From RYN-428 sp035551995 (GTDB lineage Bacteria; Planctomycetota; Phycisphaerae; Tepidisphaerales; Tepidisphaeraceae): a DNA stretch of 39,641 nt. A program made the translations under genes and the position numbers. The DNA is taken from the NCBI GenBank assembly GCA_035551995.1, contig DASZME010000068.1, forward strand, positions 1 to 39,641, in the 5' to 3' direction. Numbering within the stretch: the first letter of the stretch is position 1; each line of letters begins with the position of its first letter. Of the stretch, positions 25,354 through 34,200 are shown in pieces. Under the pieces are notes generated by a model. That model saw only the letters and a program-made list of their open reading frames with translations, ran no database searches and was not told the DNA's origin.

Positions 25354-25387
25354 GTCGATGATGAGAACAGCGTCGATAATGAGAACA
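25354..25387 (+). promoter_or_regulatory. Tandem 16-bp direct repeat upstream of the second kinase (possible operator)
   Basis: GTCGATGATGAGAACA at 25354-25369 and GTCGATAATGAGAACA at 25372-25387 differ at one base and have an 18-bp period, ending 40 bp before the ATG at 25428. Tandem sites of this kind are common for response regulators and other dimeric activators. No -35/-10 pair is obvious nearby. Confidence 0.35.
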
Positions 25388-25427
25388 ATCGCCTTGGGTC
25401 GGTCGGCTGATTACTCGGTCCCATTGA

Positions 25428-27578
25428 ATGGATTCCAAAATCAATATTCTGATCGTCGACGACAAGCCCGAAAAAGTTCTGGCGCTTGAAGTGGTGCTGC
25501 AGGAGCTTGAGCAGAACATCGTTCGCGCCTATTCCGGCCGCGAGGCGCTGCGCTGCCTGCTCAACCAATCCTTCGCCGTCATTTTGCTCGACGTGAATAT
25601 GCCCGGCATGGATGGATTCGAGACCGCGGCGCTGATTCGTCGGCGCGCCAGCACACAGGGCGTGCCGATCATTTTCGTGACGGCGATGGACGATGAGACG
25701 CACAGCTCACGCGGCTATTCGATGGGGGCGGTGGACTATATCCAGACGCCGGTCGTCGGCGACGTCTTGAAGACGAAGGTAGCCGTTTTCGTCGATCTTT
25801 TCCGCAAGAGCGAGCAGATCCGCCTTCAGGCCGAATCATTGCGGCGTCACGCCGCTCAACTGCACAAGCTTACCGCCGCTTCATTGGCGATCCACTCGGC
25901 ATCGACGCTCGAGCGGATGTTCGCCGTCGTGACGGCGACCGCCCGTGAAATATCCGGGGCGCGCCGGGCGCAGTCGATCTTCGCCGGTGAACAACTCGCC
26001 GGTCCGCCCAGCGTGTTCCGTTCCGAAAGCGACTCGCCGGAAGTCCGGCAGATCGACGGCTACCGTCCCGACAGCCTCGGCTTGCATTCGGCCGTGCGAA
26101 CGGCCAACAAGCCGATCCGAATGAGCCGGGCTGAACTGGAGGCCCACCCTGGACAGGGCAGCGATTCGGGTCTCTGGCATGCGGCGGGGGGATGGATGGC
26201 GGCGCCGCTTCTGGCGCGCGACGGGCGCAATCTCGGCCTCATCGAGGTCTCGGAAAAATCGACCGGCGATTTCACCCCCGACGACGAGGCGGTGCTGGTG
26301 CAGCTCGCCCAGATGGGTTCGATCGCCATCGAAAACACGCTTTATGCGGCCGAGCGCCAGACCAATCGAATCAAGAACGAGTTCTTATCGACCCTTTCGC
26401 ATGAGTTGCGCACGCCGCTCAACGCGATCCTCGGCTGGACCCAGCTTCTGCAAATGGAACAGCTTTCGCCGGACCTCGCTCACGGCTTGGAGGTCATCGA
26501 TCGCAACGCCCGCGCGCAGACGAAACTGATCGAAGACCTTTTGGACGTCTCGCGCATCACGACGGGTAAGCTTGTTTTGACCCTGCGGCCGACGGTCATC
26601 GGCCCGGTTATTCTCGCCGCCGCCGACGCCGTGCGGCCGTCGATCGAAGCCAAGCGAATCGCCCTTGACTGTGATTTATCCGCCGCCGAGATGGAAGCGG
26701 TGGTTGACGGCGATTCCGATCGGCTTCAACAGGTTTTCTGGAATCTCCTTTCCAACGCGGTCAAGTTCACTCCCGAATCCGGACGGATCGAAGTACGGCT
26801 GGAGCGCCAGGAGAACTCGATACAGTTGCGCGTGACCGATACCGGCCGCGGCATCAGCCGGGCGTTTTTGCCTTACGTTTTCGATCGTTTCCGCCAGGCC
26901 GACAGCAGCAGCACGCGCTCGCAGGGCGGCCTTGGAATCGGATTGACGATCGTGCGGCACATCGTCGAGCTTCACGGCGGCAAGGTAAGCGCCGACAGCG
27001 ACGGCGACGGCCAAGGGGCGACGTTCACGGTAACGCTGCCGCTTGCGTCGATGAAGGCTTCGAGCTGGCCCAGCGCGGCGGCGGAAGATCGCGAGGCTTT
27101 CCACGATTTCAGCGCCGATCTGACCGGATTGCATATCCTGGTCGTCGATGACGAAGCCGACGCGCGCGAGGTCGTGGCGGCGACGCTCCAACGATCGGGG
27201 GCATCGATTACCGCCGTCGCGTCGGTCGATGAGGCGCTCGCCGTCGTTGCGCGATCGCGTCCGGACCTGGTGATCAGCGACATCGCCATGCCCGACAAGG
27301 ACGGGTTTGACCTGATCCGTCTGCTCCGCGAACTGCCGGCGGAAATGGGCCAGACGCCGGCATTGGCCCTGACGGCATACGCGCGAGAAGAAGATCAGGC
27401 GCGGGCGCTGGCGGCGGGTTTCCAATTCCATCTCGCCAAGCCGGTGAATCCCGGCGCCCTCCTCCGCGCGATTACGCAGTTGAACCTTCCCGGCTATTCC
27501 GGGGCGCCGGCGACGATCGCCCGCATAGAGCCCGCGACCGCCGGCGAATATCGCGCGCCCCAATCCTTGAGCAGTTGA
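25428..27578 (+). CDS. REC-GAF-histidine kinase-REC hybrid sensor
   Basis: 716 residues, soluble. An N-terminal receiver (D11, D12, D55 in LLDVNMPG) is followed by a helical linker (about 125-150), a GAF-like domain (about 150-305), HisKA with H325 (SHELRTPLNAILGW), HATPase (NLLSNAVKF, DTGRGIS, GLGIGLTIVRHIVELHGG), and a C-terminal receiver with D618 (ISDIAMPDKDG) and the Lys of HLAKPV. In the first receiver the conserved Lys-Pro is Thr-Pro (T107, DYIQTPVV), so its phosphorylation switch is probably altered. Such RR-kinase hybrids take phosphoryl groups from a partner kinase; the obvious candidate is the giant kinase directly upstream. ATG 25428 lacks a strong Shine-Dalgarno. Confidence 0.9.
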   Translation: MDSKINILIVDDKPEKVLALEVVLQELEQNIVRAYSGREALRCLLNQSFAVILLDVNMPGMDGFETAALIRRRASTQGVPIIFVTAMDDETHSSRGYSMGAVDYIQTPVVGDVLKTKVAVFVDLFRKSEQIRLQAESLRRHAAQLHKLTAASLAIHSASTLERMFAVVTATAREISGARRAQSIFAGEQLAGPPSVFRSESDSPEVRQIDGYRPDSLGLHSAVRTANKPIRMSRAELEAHPGQGSDSGLWHAAGGWMAAPLLARDGRNLGLIEVSEKSTGDFTPDDEAVLVQLAQMGSIAIENTLYAAERQTNRIKNEFLSTLSHELRTPLNAILGWTQLLQMEQLSPDLAHGLEVIDRNARAQTKLIEDLLDVSRITTGKLVLTLRPTVIGPVILAAADAVRPSIEAKRIALDCDLSAAEMEAVVDGDSDRLQQVFWNLLSNAVKFTPESGRIEVRLERQENSIQLRVTDTGRGISRAFLPYVFDRFRQADSSSTRSQGGLGIGLTIVRHIVELHGGKVSADSDGDGQGATFTVTLPLASMKASSWPSAAAEDREAFHDFSADLTGLHILVVDDEADAREVVAATLQRSGASITAVASVDEALAVVARSRPDLVISDIAMPDKDGFDLIRLLRELPAEMGQTPALALTAYAREEDQARALAAGFQFHLAKPVNPGALLRAITQLNLPGYSGAPATIARIEPATAGEYRAPQSLSS

Positions 27579-27761
27579 TCGCCGTCGATTCGAAATTTAA
27601 ACCGGATTCATCCGAATTTCATACCCTCTCCTGGCGTACCCATCCTGATACATTTTGCGATACGATGCGACCTCTTCGGTGGTAATCCGTCGCGCGGTCT
27701 TAACCGACCGAGCGGGCTATGGAGGCGTTTGCCCGGTTAACGCCATTTATTGGGATCGGCT

Positions 27762-28634
27762 ATGTGGCTCAAAACACAAAACGTAAGCGAGAGATTGCCG
27801 CGATCATCGCGGGACAATGCGCCCGACAGTCGACCCCGCGCCGCCGGCACGCAATCCGGCAGACCGCGAACCGCCCTGATCACCGGAGCGTCCAGCGGCA
27901 TTGGCCGGGAGATCGCCCGGCTTCTTGCCGAGGATCACTTTAACCTGGTGCTGGTGGCGCGCGACCATGAACGCCTGCTGACGATTTCCGCGGAACTGGA
28001 AAGCCGCCATGGCATTACCGCCACGCCCATCGTCAAAGACCTCTCGTCGCCGGACGCATCGTTGGAGATTTTGTCGGAAATCCGGCGGCGCTCGCTGCCG
28101 GTCGATGTTCTGGTGAACAACGCGGGATTCGCCGTGGGCGGAAACTTCGCGTGTGCCGATATGGCGCAGACGATAGCCCTTTTGAATGTAAACGTGGTCG
28201 CCCTGACGCAGCTGTCGCGGCTGTTGTTGCCGGGGATGCTCGCGCGGCAGTGGGGACGCATCCTGAATGTCGCGTCGATCGCGGGCTTTTACCCCGGCCC
28301 GCTCACCGCCTGCTACAACGCGAGCAAGGCGTTCGTCGTCAACTTCTCCCTGGCCCTCTCCAACGAATTGCACGGCACCGGCGTTACCGCGACGTGCCTT
28401 TGCCCGGGTCCTACGCAAACGCGATTCGCCCAGCGCGCCAACCTGATCGGCGCCCGCGCCTTCAGCGAAGGGGTGATGGCGGCCACGCCCGTCGCGCGCA
28501 TCGGTTATAAGGCGATGATGACCGGCCGTACGATGGCGGTCGCCGGGTGGCGAAATAAACTGCGGATGCTTCCGATTCCGCTGGTCCCCTCGCGCATCCT
28601 GTCGCATTTCTCCCGCAAATACCACGAAGTGTAA
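27762..28634 (+). CDS. Short-chain dehydrogenase/reductase
   Basis: A 290-residue classical SDR. The cofactor motif TGASSGIG follows an unusually long, basic, probably disordered N-terminus of about 40 residues. VNNAG, the catalytic Ser in VASIAGF, and YNASK (Tyr and Lys) are all present, so it should be active with NAD(H) or NADP(H). CPGPTQTRFAQRA fits the substrate loop of DltE/YqjQ-like SDRs, with a membrane-type basic C-terminus. Substrate unknown. ATG 27750 is in frame four codons earlier and could also start it; neither has a clear Shine-Dalgarno. Confidence 0.85.
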   Translation: MWLKTQNVSERLPRSSRDNAPDSRPRAAGTQSGRPRTALITGASSGIGREIARLLAEDHFNLVLVARDHERLLTISAELESRHGITATPIVKDLSSPDASLEILSEIRRRSLPVDVLVNNAGFAVGGNFACADMAQTIALLNVNVVALTQLSRLLLPGMLARQWGRILNVASIAGFYPGPLTACYNASKAFVVNFSLALSNELHGTGVTATCLCPGPTQTRFAQRANLIGARAFSEGVMAATPVARIGYKAMMTGRTMAVAGWRNKLRMLPIPLVPSRILSHFSRKYHEV

Positions 28635-28652
28635 CGCTGTTTATTTGGACCC

Positions 28653-28688
28653 GCGCCGATCGGCCGCCAAAGCGTGTTCGATCGGCGC
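28653..28688. terminator. Hairpin between convergent genes, possible bidirectional terminator
   Basis: Perfect 10-bp arms GCGCCGATCG (28653-28662) and CGATCGGCGC (28679-28688) with a 16-base loop. It lies between the SDR stop (28634) and the stop of the minus-strand gene at 28690. There is no T run, so intrinsic termination is uncertain. Confidence 0.4.
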
Positions 28689-28689
28689 C

Positions 28690-28911
28690 TCATCGGCAGA
28701 AAGCGCGGAAAAAGCGCGTGTCGCTCCCGCCGGCCCCAATCGCAATTTTGCATGGCTTCCCGCAGCGCGGGCAGCGCCCTTCATACGCGACGCCCCGCTG
28801 GTTTTTGTGCAGACGGCCATAGACGTTGCAGGTCACAAAGAACACGCCCAGAACTGGCTTGGCTGCCGCGCCGTCGTTGGCCATGGATGGAGCATAGTTT
28901 CCGCCGCTCAT
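28690..28911 (-). CDS. Small zinc-ribbon-like protein, 73 residues
   Basis: The second half contains TCNVYGRLHKNQRG, then RCPRCGKPCKIAIGAGGS and TRFFRAFCR. Cysteines 28, 47, 50 and 54 could bind one zinc, with C72 at the end. Short proteins with a CPRCG..v.IG.GG..RFF pattern recur in planctomycete genomes, as I remember them. The frame shows this order on the minus strand, while the plus-strand frames here are shadow-like. No Shine-Dalgarno is clear. Start codons of this gene and the next are 61 bp apart and divergent. Role unknown; a nucleic-acid or redox function is a guess. Confidence 0.65.
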   Translation of the reverse strand: MSGGNYAPSMANDGAAAKPVLGVFFVTCNVYGRLHKNQRGVAYEGRCPRCGKPCKIAIGAGGSDTRFFRAFCR

Positions 28912-28972
28912 GAAATCACGTCTGGCGCCATGGTTGCCACGACGTGAGTGGCATCTACATCAGGAGACGATT

Positions 28973-29239
28973 ATGGCACGCTCAGATAAAGGGATTCGTC
29001 GGCCCGACGGCGGGGCGACCGATCAGGTTGGTGAAGGCCCTCGCGACATTAACGGCGCGGAGGCGTCAGAACTGCCCGATCAAGGACGCGGCGACGTGGA
29101 CAGCGACTTCGGAAAGCAAGCCGCGAGAAAATTACCCGGTCAAATCGGTGGTTTGGGCGGTGACGGAGACGATGTCGGTCTGGCGGGAGAATCGGAGATT
29201 TCCGATGCCCGTCGCCATGGCGGACGTAAGCACAATTAG
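28973..29239 (+). CDS. Small Gly/Asp/Arg-rich disordered protein, 88 residues
   Basis: ATG at 28973 is preceded by AGGAG at 28962-28966, an optimal Shine-Dalgarno that supports a real gene. The product is hydrophilic with repeats of Gly, Asp and Arg/Lys (RRPDGGATDQVGEG, LGGDGDDVGLAGES, ARRHGGRKHN), almost no aromatic residues and no predicted fold. It resembles small stress-associated disordered proteins in composition only. An overlapping plus-strand frame (28944-29411) looks like a shadow. No homology is claimed. Confidence 0.5.
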   Translation: MARSDKGIRRPDGGATDQVGEGPRDINGAEASELPDQGRGDVDSDFGKQAARKLPGQIGGLGGDGDDVGLAGESEISDARRHGGRKHN

Positions 29240-29263
29240 AATTCTCGCGCTGGAAAAAACACC

Positions 29264-29419
29264 ATGTCCACTCGCATCAATGAACAATCGAAAGACGTCA
29301 CGTCTGCGCCAGAGTCCGGAACGGTCGATTAGCCGACGTTTTCCTCTCTCGACCCGCCGGCGGCAACCGAAGGCGCCGGCCGAAAAAACCCGGCTCGACG
29401 CCGCCGAATAAACCGGTGA
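29264..29419 (+). pseudogene. Possible small basic-tailed gene with an internal amber codon
   Basis: From ATG 29264 the frame codes 22 residues (MSTRINEQSKDVTSAPESG...) to TAG at 29330-29332, then continues open for 28 codons (PTFSSLDPPAATEG...ARRRRINR) to TGA at 29417-29419. The combined reading is a plausible small disordered protein with an Arg-rich tail. Either a degraded gene or chance. Only GGAAAA precedes the ATG. Confidence 0.25.
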
Positions 29420-29518
29420 AACGGCGAAATGGTCGCCCAATAAACTCGCGCGACATGCGGGACTGCGTATCACCCATTATAACTATTGCCGCCCTTGGGA
29501 AGCTGCTAAGATAGTGGG

Positions 29519-30130
29519 ATGGAGTTCTCGCCCCGCCAAACCGCTTTTCTGCTCGATACGGCCCGTGCCGTCATTCGCGCGACGCTGGCGGGGCAACAGG
29601 TTCGGCCTCCGCCGTGCGGGGATTTGGATTTGATGCGGCCCGCGGGGTGCTTTGCATCACTACACGGCCCCGGCGGAAAACTCAGGGGATGCGTCGGTCG
29701 TATCGACGCCAGCGAACCACTGATCGCGGCGCTGACGTCTGCAGCGGTCTCGGTCTGTTCGGACGGGCGTTTCCGGGCGAATCCCGTTACGCTGGCTGAA
29801 CTTTCGCAACTCGCACTTGATTTAAGCATTCTGTCGCCGGCCCGACCGGCTGCGAATGCGCTGGATTTTGATTTGCTGAATCAAGGAATTCATTTGACGA
29901 TCGGTGGTCGCGCCGGCTGTTTTCTGCCGCAGGTGGCGCGGGAAACGGGATGGGGCAAGGAGCAGCTTCTTGGCCGTCTTTGCACCGAAAAAATGGGTTT
30001 GCCCGCCGACAGTTGGAAACTGCCGCAGGCCAAGCTTGCCGCATTCAGCACCGTGATCGTCGGTCCTGAGCCATTCGAGCGGCCAAATATTTTCGCGCCA
30101 ATTTCACAACCAATCGAGGCCTTTCCATGA
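29519..30130 (+). CDS. amrA: AMMECR1-domain protein (AmmeMemoRadiSam system protein A-like)
   Basis: A 203-residue single AMMECR1 domain of normal length. KLRGCVGRIDASEPL is the family hallmark LRGCIG; the preceding strand (GCFASLH) replaces the usual GxFVTL; LDLSILSPARPA and GRAGCFLPQVARETGW (with the GxxFLPqVa element) follow. In many bacteria it pairs with a Memo-like protein and a radical SAM enzyme; neither is here. Its stop (TGA at 30128) overlaps the next ATG as ATGA, so the next gene is translationally coupled. Biochemical role is not established for the family. Confidence 0.88.
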   Translation: MEFSPRQTAFLLDTARAVIRATLAGQQVRPPPCGDLDLMRPAGCFASLHGPGGKLRGCVGRIDASEPLIAALTSAAVSVCSDGRFRANPVTLAELSQLALDLSILSPARPAANALDFDLLNQGIHLTIGGRAGCFLPQVARETGWGKEQLLGRLCTEKMGLPADSWKLPQAKLAAFSTVIVGPEPFERPNIFAPISQPIEAFP

Positions 30131-31254
30131 ATTCAGCCGCCCAACGTGCATCCAGTTCCGCCGTCAGACGCCATCTCTCGGCGGCGATCTGCCTTGCCGC
30201 CGCCGTCTCGATGAGTATTTGTTCCGTCGGTTGCGACAAGGAAAAAGCCATTCGGTCGTACGATGTTCCGAAAGAATCGACGGCGCCCGCGACGGCGGAC
30301 GCCGGTAATTCCCAGCCCGATCTGTCCGAGGTCACTTTCCCCGCTGACTTACGCTGGACGCTTCCGGCGGGATGGACGCAGGTTCCCGTGGCGCCGAACG
30401 ACAGCGCCATGTTCAGGCCCGACGCGGCCATTTCGGTGGCGCCGGCCGACCCGAAAATGCTTCTTACCGTCAGCCATCTGGGCGACGCGCCCGGCGCGCG
30501 TTCGGTTCTTGAAAACGTCAACCGCTGGGCGGGCCAGCTTCAAGTGCCGAAAATGACCGAAGCCGATTTGCCGAAGGTCGTGACCCACGTGAAAGCCGCC
30601 GACGTAGAAATCGATGTGGTGGATCTCGAAGGCCCCGGCAATACGTTGCTCGCCGCCATTATCCCGCATGCCGCCGATACATGGTTTGTAAAACTGAGCG
30701 GACCATCCGCGGCGATCGATGAGCAGAAAGAGCGATTTGCGAATTTCGTTCACTCGATTCATTTTGACGCCAACCCGCCGTCGGCGCCGGTCGCGGGCGC
30801 GCCGTCGCCAGGCAACGGGGGTTCATCCGTCGCCACGGGAATCGACGGCGCCCGGTGGACCCTTCCGCCGACCTGGACCGCCGAGCCCGGCAACGCCATG
30901 CGGCTCGCGACGATTCATCCCGACGGCAACGGCGCCACCGAAATCAGAGTATCGAAGTTTGCGGCGCTTGGCGGCGGAGCCGGCGCCAACGTCACGCGCT
31001 GGCGGGGCGACGTGGGTCTTGGCGCCGTTGACGACGCCCAGGCTGACCCCGGCCAGCAGGCAACCCTTGGCGGACGCAGTTGGACGATCCACGATTACAC
31101 CGGCCCCGCGGGCGGCGGAAAACGGGTGATCGTCGCCATGCTCGATTCCAACGGCGATACCTGGTTCTTCAAGCTGATCGGCCCAACCGACGCCGTCGGC
31201 AAAGCGAAGAACGCTTTCGATCAGTTTTTGGCGAGCGTCAAGATCGGCTCGTAA
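30127..31254 (+). CDS. Lipoprotein with two tandem homologous domains
   Basis: 375 residues. A signal peptide ends in a lipobox (SVGC) with C36 as the lipidated residue. After a short linker, two domains of about 110-130 residues resemble each other: each starts RWTLP(A/P)xW, has a Thr/Ser-rich strand with a conserved ...SxxxxxxxGAxxNVxRW turn, and ends DTWF(V/F)KL(S/I)GP followed by a helix KxxFxxFxxSxxF. So the gene arose by an internal duplication. It overlaps amrA by ATGA and precedes the ResB-CcsA gene by 39 bp, so a role at the outer membrane in cytochrome maturation is a plausible but unproven inference. Confidence 0.8.
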   Translation: MNSAAQRASSSAVRRHLSAAICLAAAVSMSICSVGCDKEKAIRSYDVPKESTAPATADAGNSQPDLSEVTFPADLRWTLPAGWTQVPVAPNDSAMFRPDAAISVAPADPKMLLTVSHLGDAPGARSVLENVNRWAGQLQVPKMTEADLPKVVTHVKAADVEIDVVDLEGPGNTLLAAIIPHAADTWFVKLSGPSAAIDEQKERFANFVHSIHFDANPPSAPVAGAPSPGNGGSSVATGIDGARWTLPPTWTAEPGNAMRLATIHPDGNGATEIRVSKFAALGGGAGANVTRWRGDVGLGAVDDAQADPGQQATLGGRSWTIHDYTGPAGGGKRVIVAMLDSNGDTWFFKLIGPTDAVGKAKNAFDQFLASVKIGS

Positions 31255-31293
31255 TTTGAAATTTCGCTTCGCGGAACTTTCCGGTGAAATGAA

Positions 31294-34200
31294 TTGAACG
31301 CACTCAAAACCATCCTCGCGCCGTTTGCGTCCCTTCGCCTCACGATTGTCCTGCTGGTCTTGTGCATGATCCTCGTGCTCGCCGGCACCACCGCGCAGCG
31401 CGAGATGGGCATTCAGGACGTCCAGAAACAGTTCTTTCATAGCTGGATCGCCAAAGTTGATTTCCACGATTTTCAATCCACCCCGCCGACCAAGCCGGGC
31501 GAAGCCCCCGGCGCCGGGTACATTCCCGGTCACTTTTTCATGCCGGGCGGATATCTCCTGATCGCCGTGATGCTGGTGAACCTCCTCGCCGCCCACACGG
31601 TTCGATTCAAGCTGCGAGCCAAGCGGATCGGCATCATCCTCATTCACTCGGGACTCATCCTGCTTCTTGTCGGCGAACTGCTGACAAGCCTCGTGGCCGT
31701 CGAAAGCCAGATGCGGATCGACGTCGGCGCCTCGACCAATTTTTCCGAAGACATTCGTTTTCCGGAACTGGCGATCGTGGATCGATCTTCGCCGGATCAT
31801 GACCACGTCGCCGTCATTGCCGCTTCCCGCCTGGAGGCCGCGGCGGGCGGTGCGCCGATTCGCGATCCGAACCTGCCGTTCGATATCAAAGTAGACCGCT
31901 GGTACGAAAACTCGACCCTTCGCGGCCCGATGCAGAAAGAGCCGCAAGTCGATCGCCTGGCCACCGAAGGCGCCGCCAAGTCGATCGGAATCGTGGCCGA
32001 AAAGCGAGTCGGGGGCGTGGGCGGCGACGCCGAGCGAACGAATATTCCTTCCGCCTTCATCACCCTATTCAGCAAAAGCGGAACGTCGCTTGGAACCTAC
32101 CTGGTTTCCCTTTACTTCGATCGGTCCTTCGCCGATCTGGGGGCGTTTCGGAGCCAGCCGGTCGTGGTTGACGGGAAAACCTACACGCTGGATTTGCGTT
32201 TCACCCGATACTATAAGCCATACACGATCACGCTTAAGAAATTCACCCACGAGATCATCCCCGGCACCGATCTCCCGCGCGATTTCGCCAGCACGATTCA
32301 GCTTGTCGATCCGGCCAACCACGTCGATCGCGAAGTGCGAATCTGGATGAACCATCCGCTGCGATTCGATTCCGAAACCTTCTACCAACAGAGTTTCGCC
32401 AACAATGACCGCACGACGGTTTTGCAGGTCGTCGATAACAAGGCCTCGACGCTTCCCTACATCGCCTGCGTCATCGGCGGACTCGGATTGATCCTCCATT
32501 TCGGCATCACGCTCGTCTCATTCCTTCGCCGCCGCCTGGCGCCAACGCCGGGAACGGTCGGAGCGATTGGCGCATCGTCATATTCATCCCGCGGCGATTC
32601 GCGCACAAACTCCGGCGGCGATGCGGACCGTTACGTTCTAAAACCCGAGCCGCGCTGGAAAACCGCCGGCATTCCGCTGGCCGTATTGTTCTTCTCGCTC
32701 ATCTGGGTGATCTCTCAATTCTTCGTCGCCCCGCCTACCCGGCCGTATGACTTTGACGCATTGGGTCATGTGCCGATCTTTATCGAAGGGCGCACCCAGC
32801 CGCTCGACAGCGCCGCCCGCAATTTCCTGGCGATCGTCAGCGGCGGAAAGTATCGCGAAGCCTACCGCGACGAGCTTGGAAAAATGCACCCCGCCGTCGA
32901 ATGGATGATCGACGTGATGACCCTCAGCAACGATTGGGCGAACGACAAGGTCATTCGCATCGATCATCCGCAGATCAAGGACATGCTGGGCCTCAAGGAA
33001 GAAGAAAAACTTTTCTCCTGGAAAGACATCGGCCTGGATAAAGCCGAGGTGGCCGAGAAGCTCGATACCCAGTCGCGCCTGGCAAACGAAACGCCGGAGA
33101 AGGATCGCGATTCCCTCAAGCACCAGATATTGGACCTGCATCAACATCTTGGCATCTTCCGGCGGTTGATGCAGATCGACGCCATCGCGTATCAGCTTGA
33201 TCTCATGAAGCATCCGGAGCGCGCGAGGCAAAATTTCGACGCGATCAATCGTGCCGTGATGGCCGCCGACCCGCAGTTGATCGACGACATCAAAGCCAAC
33301 AAGATCAAAGACCCCGACCGCGCGTTCGGCATGGCGCTGGCGAAGCTTGATCGTTCGACGCTTACCGCCGATCAGCGCGACAGCCTCGAAAAGCCCGTGC
33401 TTCTGGGAAGCCTGCAGCGCATGGGGCAGGAGGGAGATTTGTTTCTGATTCCGCCGGCACATCCGGGGGAGCAGTGGAAGCCGTTGATGTCGGTGCTGGA
33501 CAGCCCCGACAATGTTCCCGATGCGCCGGCGGCGATCCTGAAAATTTTCAAGGACTACGCCGACGCCCGTCCCACCGAATTCAATTCCGATCTGACCGGT
33601 TACCTGGCTCGCGTCTCGACGCTTCCCGATATTTCAACCGTCAATTACGAAGTCGGCTTCAATCGTTTCAATCCGTTTTACGTCTGCATCGTTTTCTACG
33701 TCGGCATTGCCATTCTCGCGTTTTGCTCGTGGCTGTTCTGGACAAAGCCGCTGTGGCGAAGCGGTTATGCGCTAATGATTCTGACGCTGGTGATTCACAC
33801 CGCCGGGATCGTCTCGCGAATCTACATTTCCGGGCGCCCGCCGGTGACGAATCTCTACTCGGCGGCGGTCTTCATCGGCTGGGGCATCGTGCTGTTTTCC
33901 AGCGTTCTCGAAGCGATCTTCAGGAACGGCATCGGTCTGGTCGCCGGTTCGACTGCGGGGTTTATGTCGCTCTTGGTCGCCGCCGGTTTCGCGGCCGGCG
34001 AGGGCGATACCATGCGCCAACTCCAGGCTGTCCTCGACACCAACTATTGGCTCGCCACCCACGTCGTCTGCGTCACGCTCGGCTATATGGCCACCGTGCT
34101 GGCCGGCGTTCTGGCCATGATCTACGTTCTTCGCGGCCTCTTCGACCGCTCATTCGCGGGCGAGCCCTCCAAAGACAATGTCCGGATGATCTATGGCATC

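Noticed and set aside
30823..31947. A 374-residue minus-strand frame across the lipoprotein/CcsBA junction.
   Set aside because: It spans the boundary of two genes with clear motifs on the other strand.
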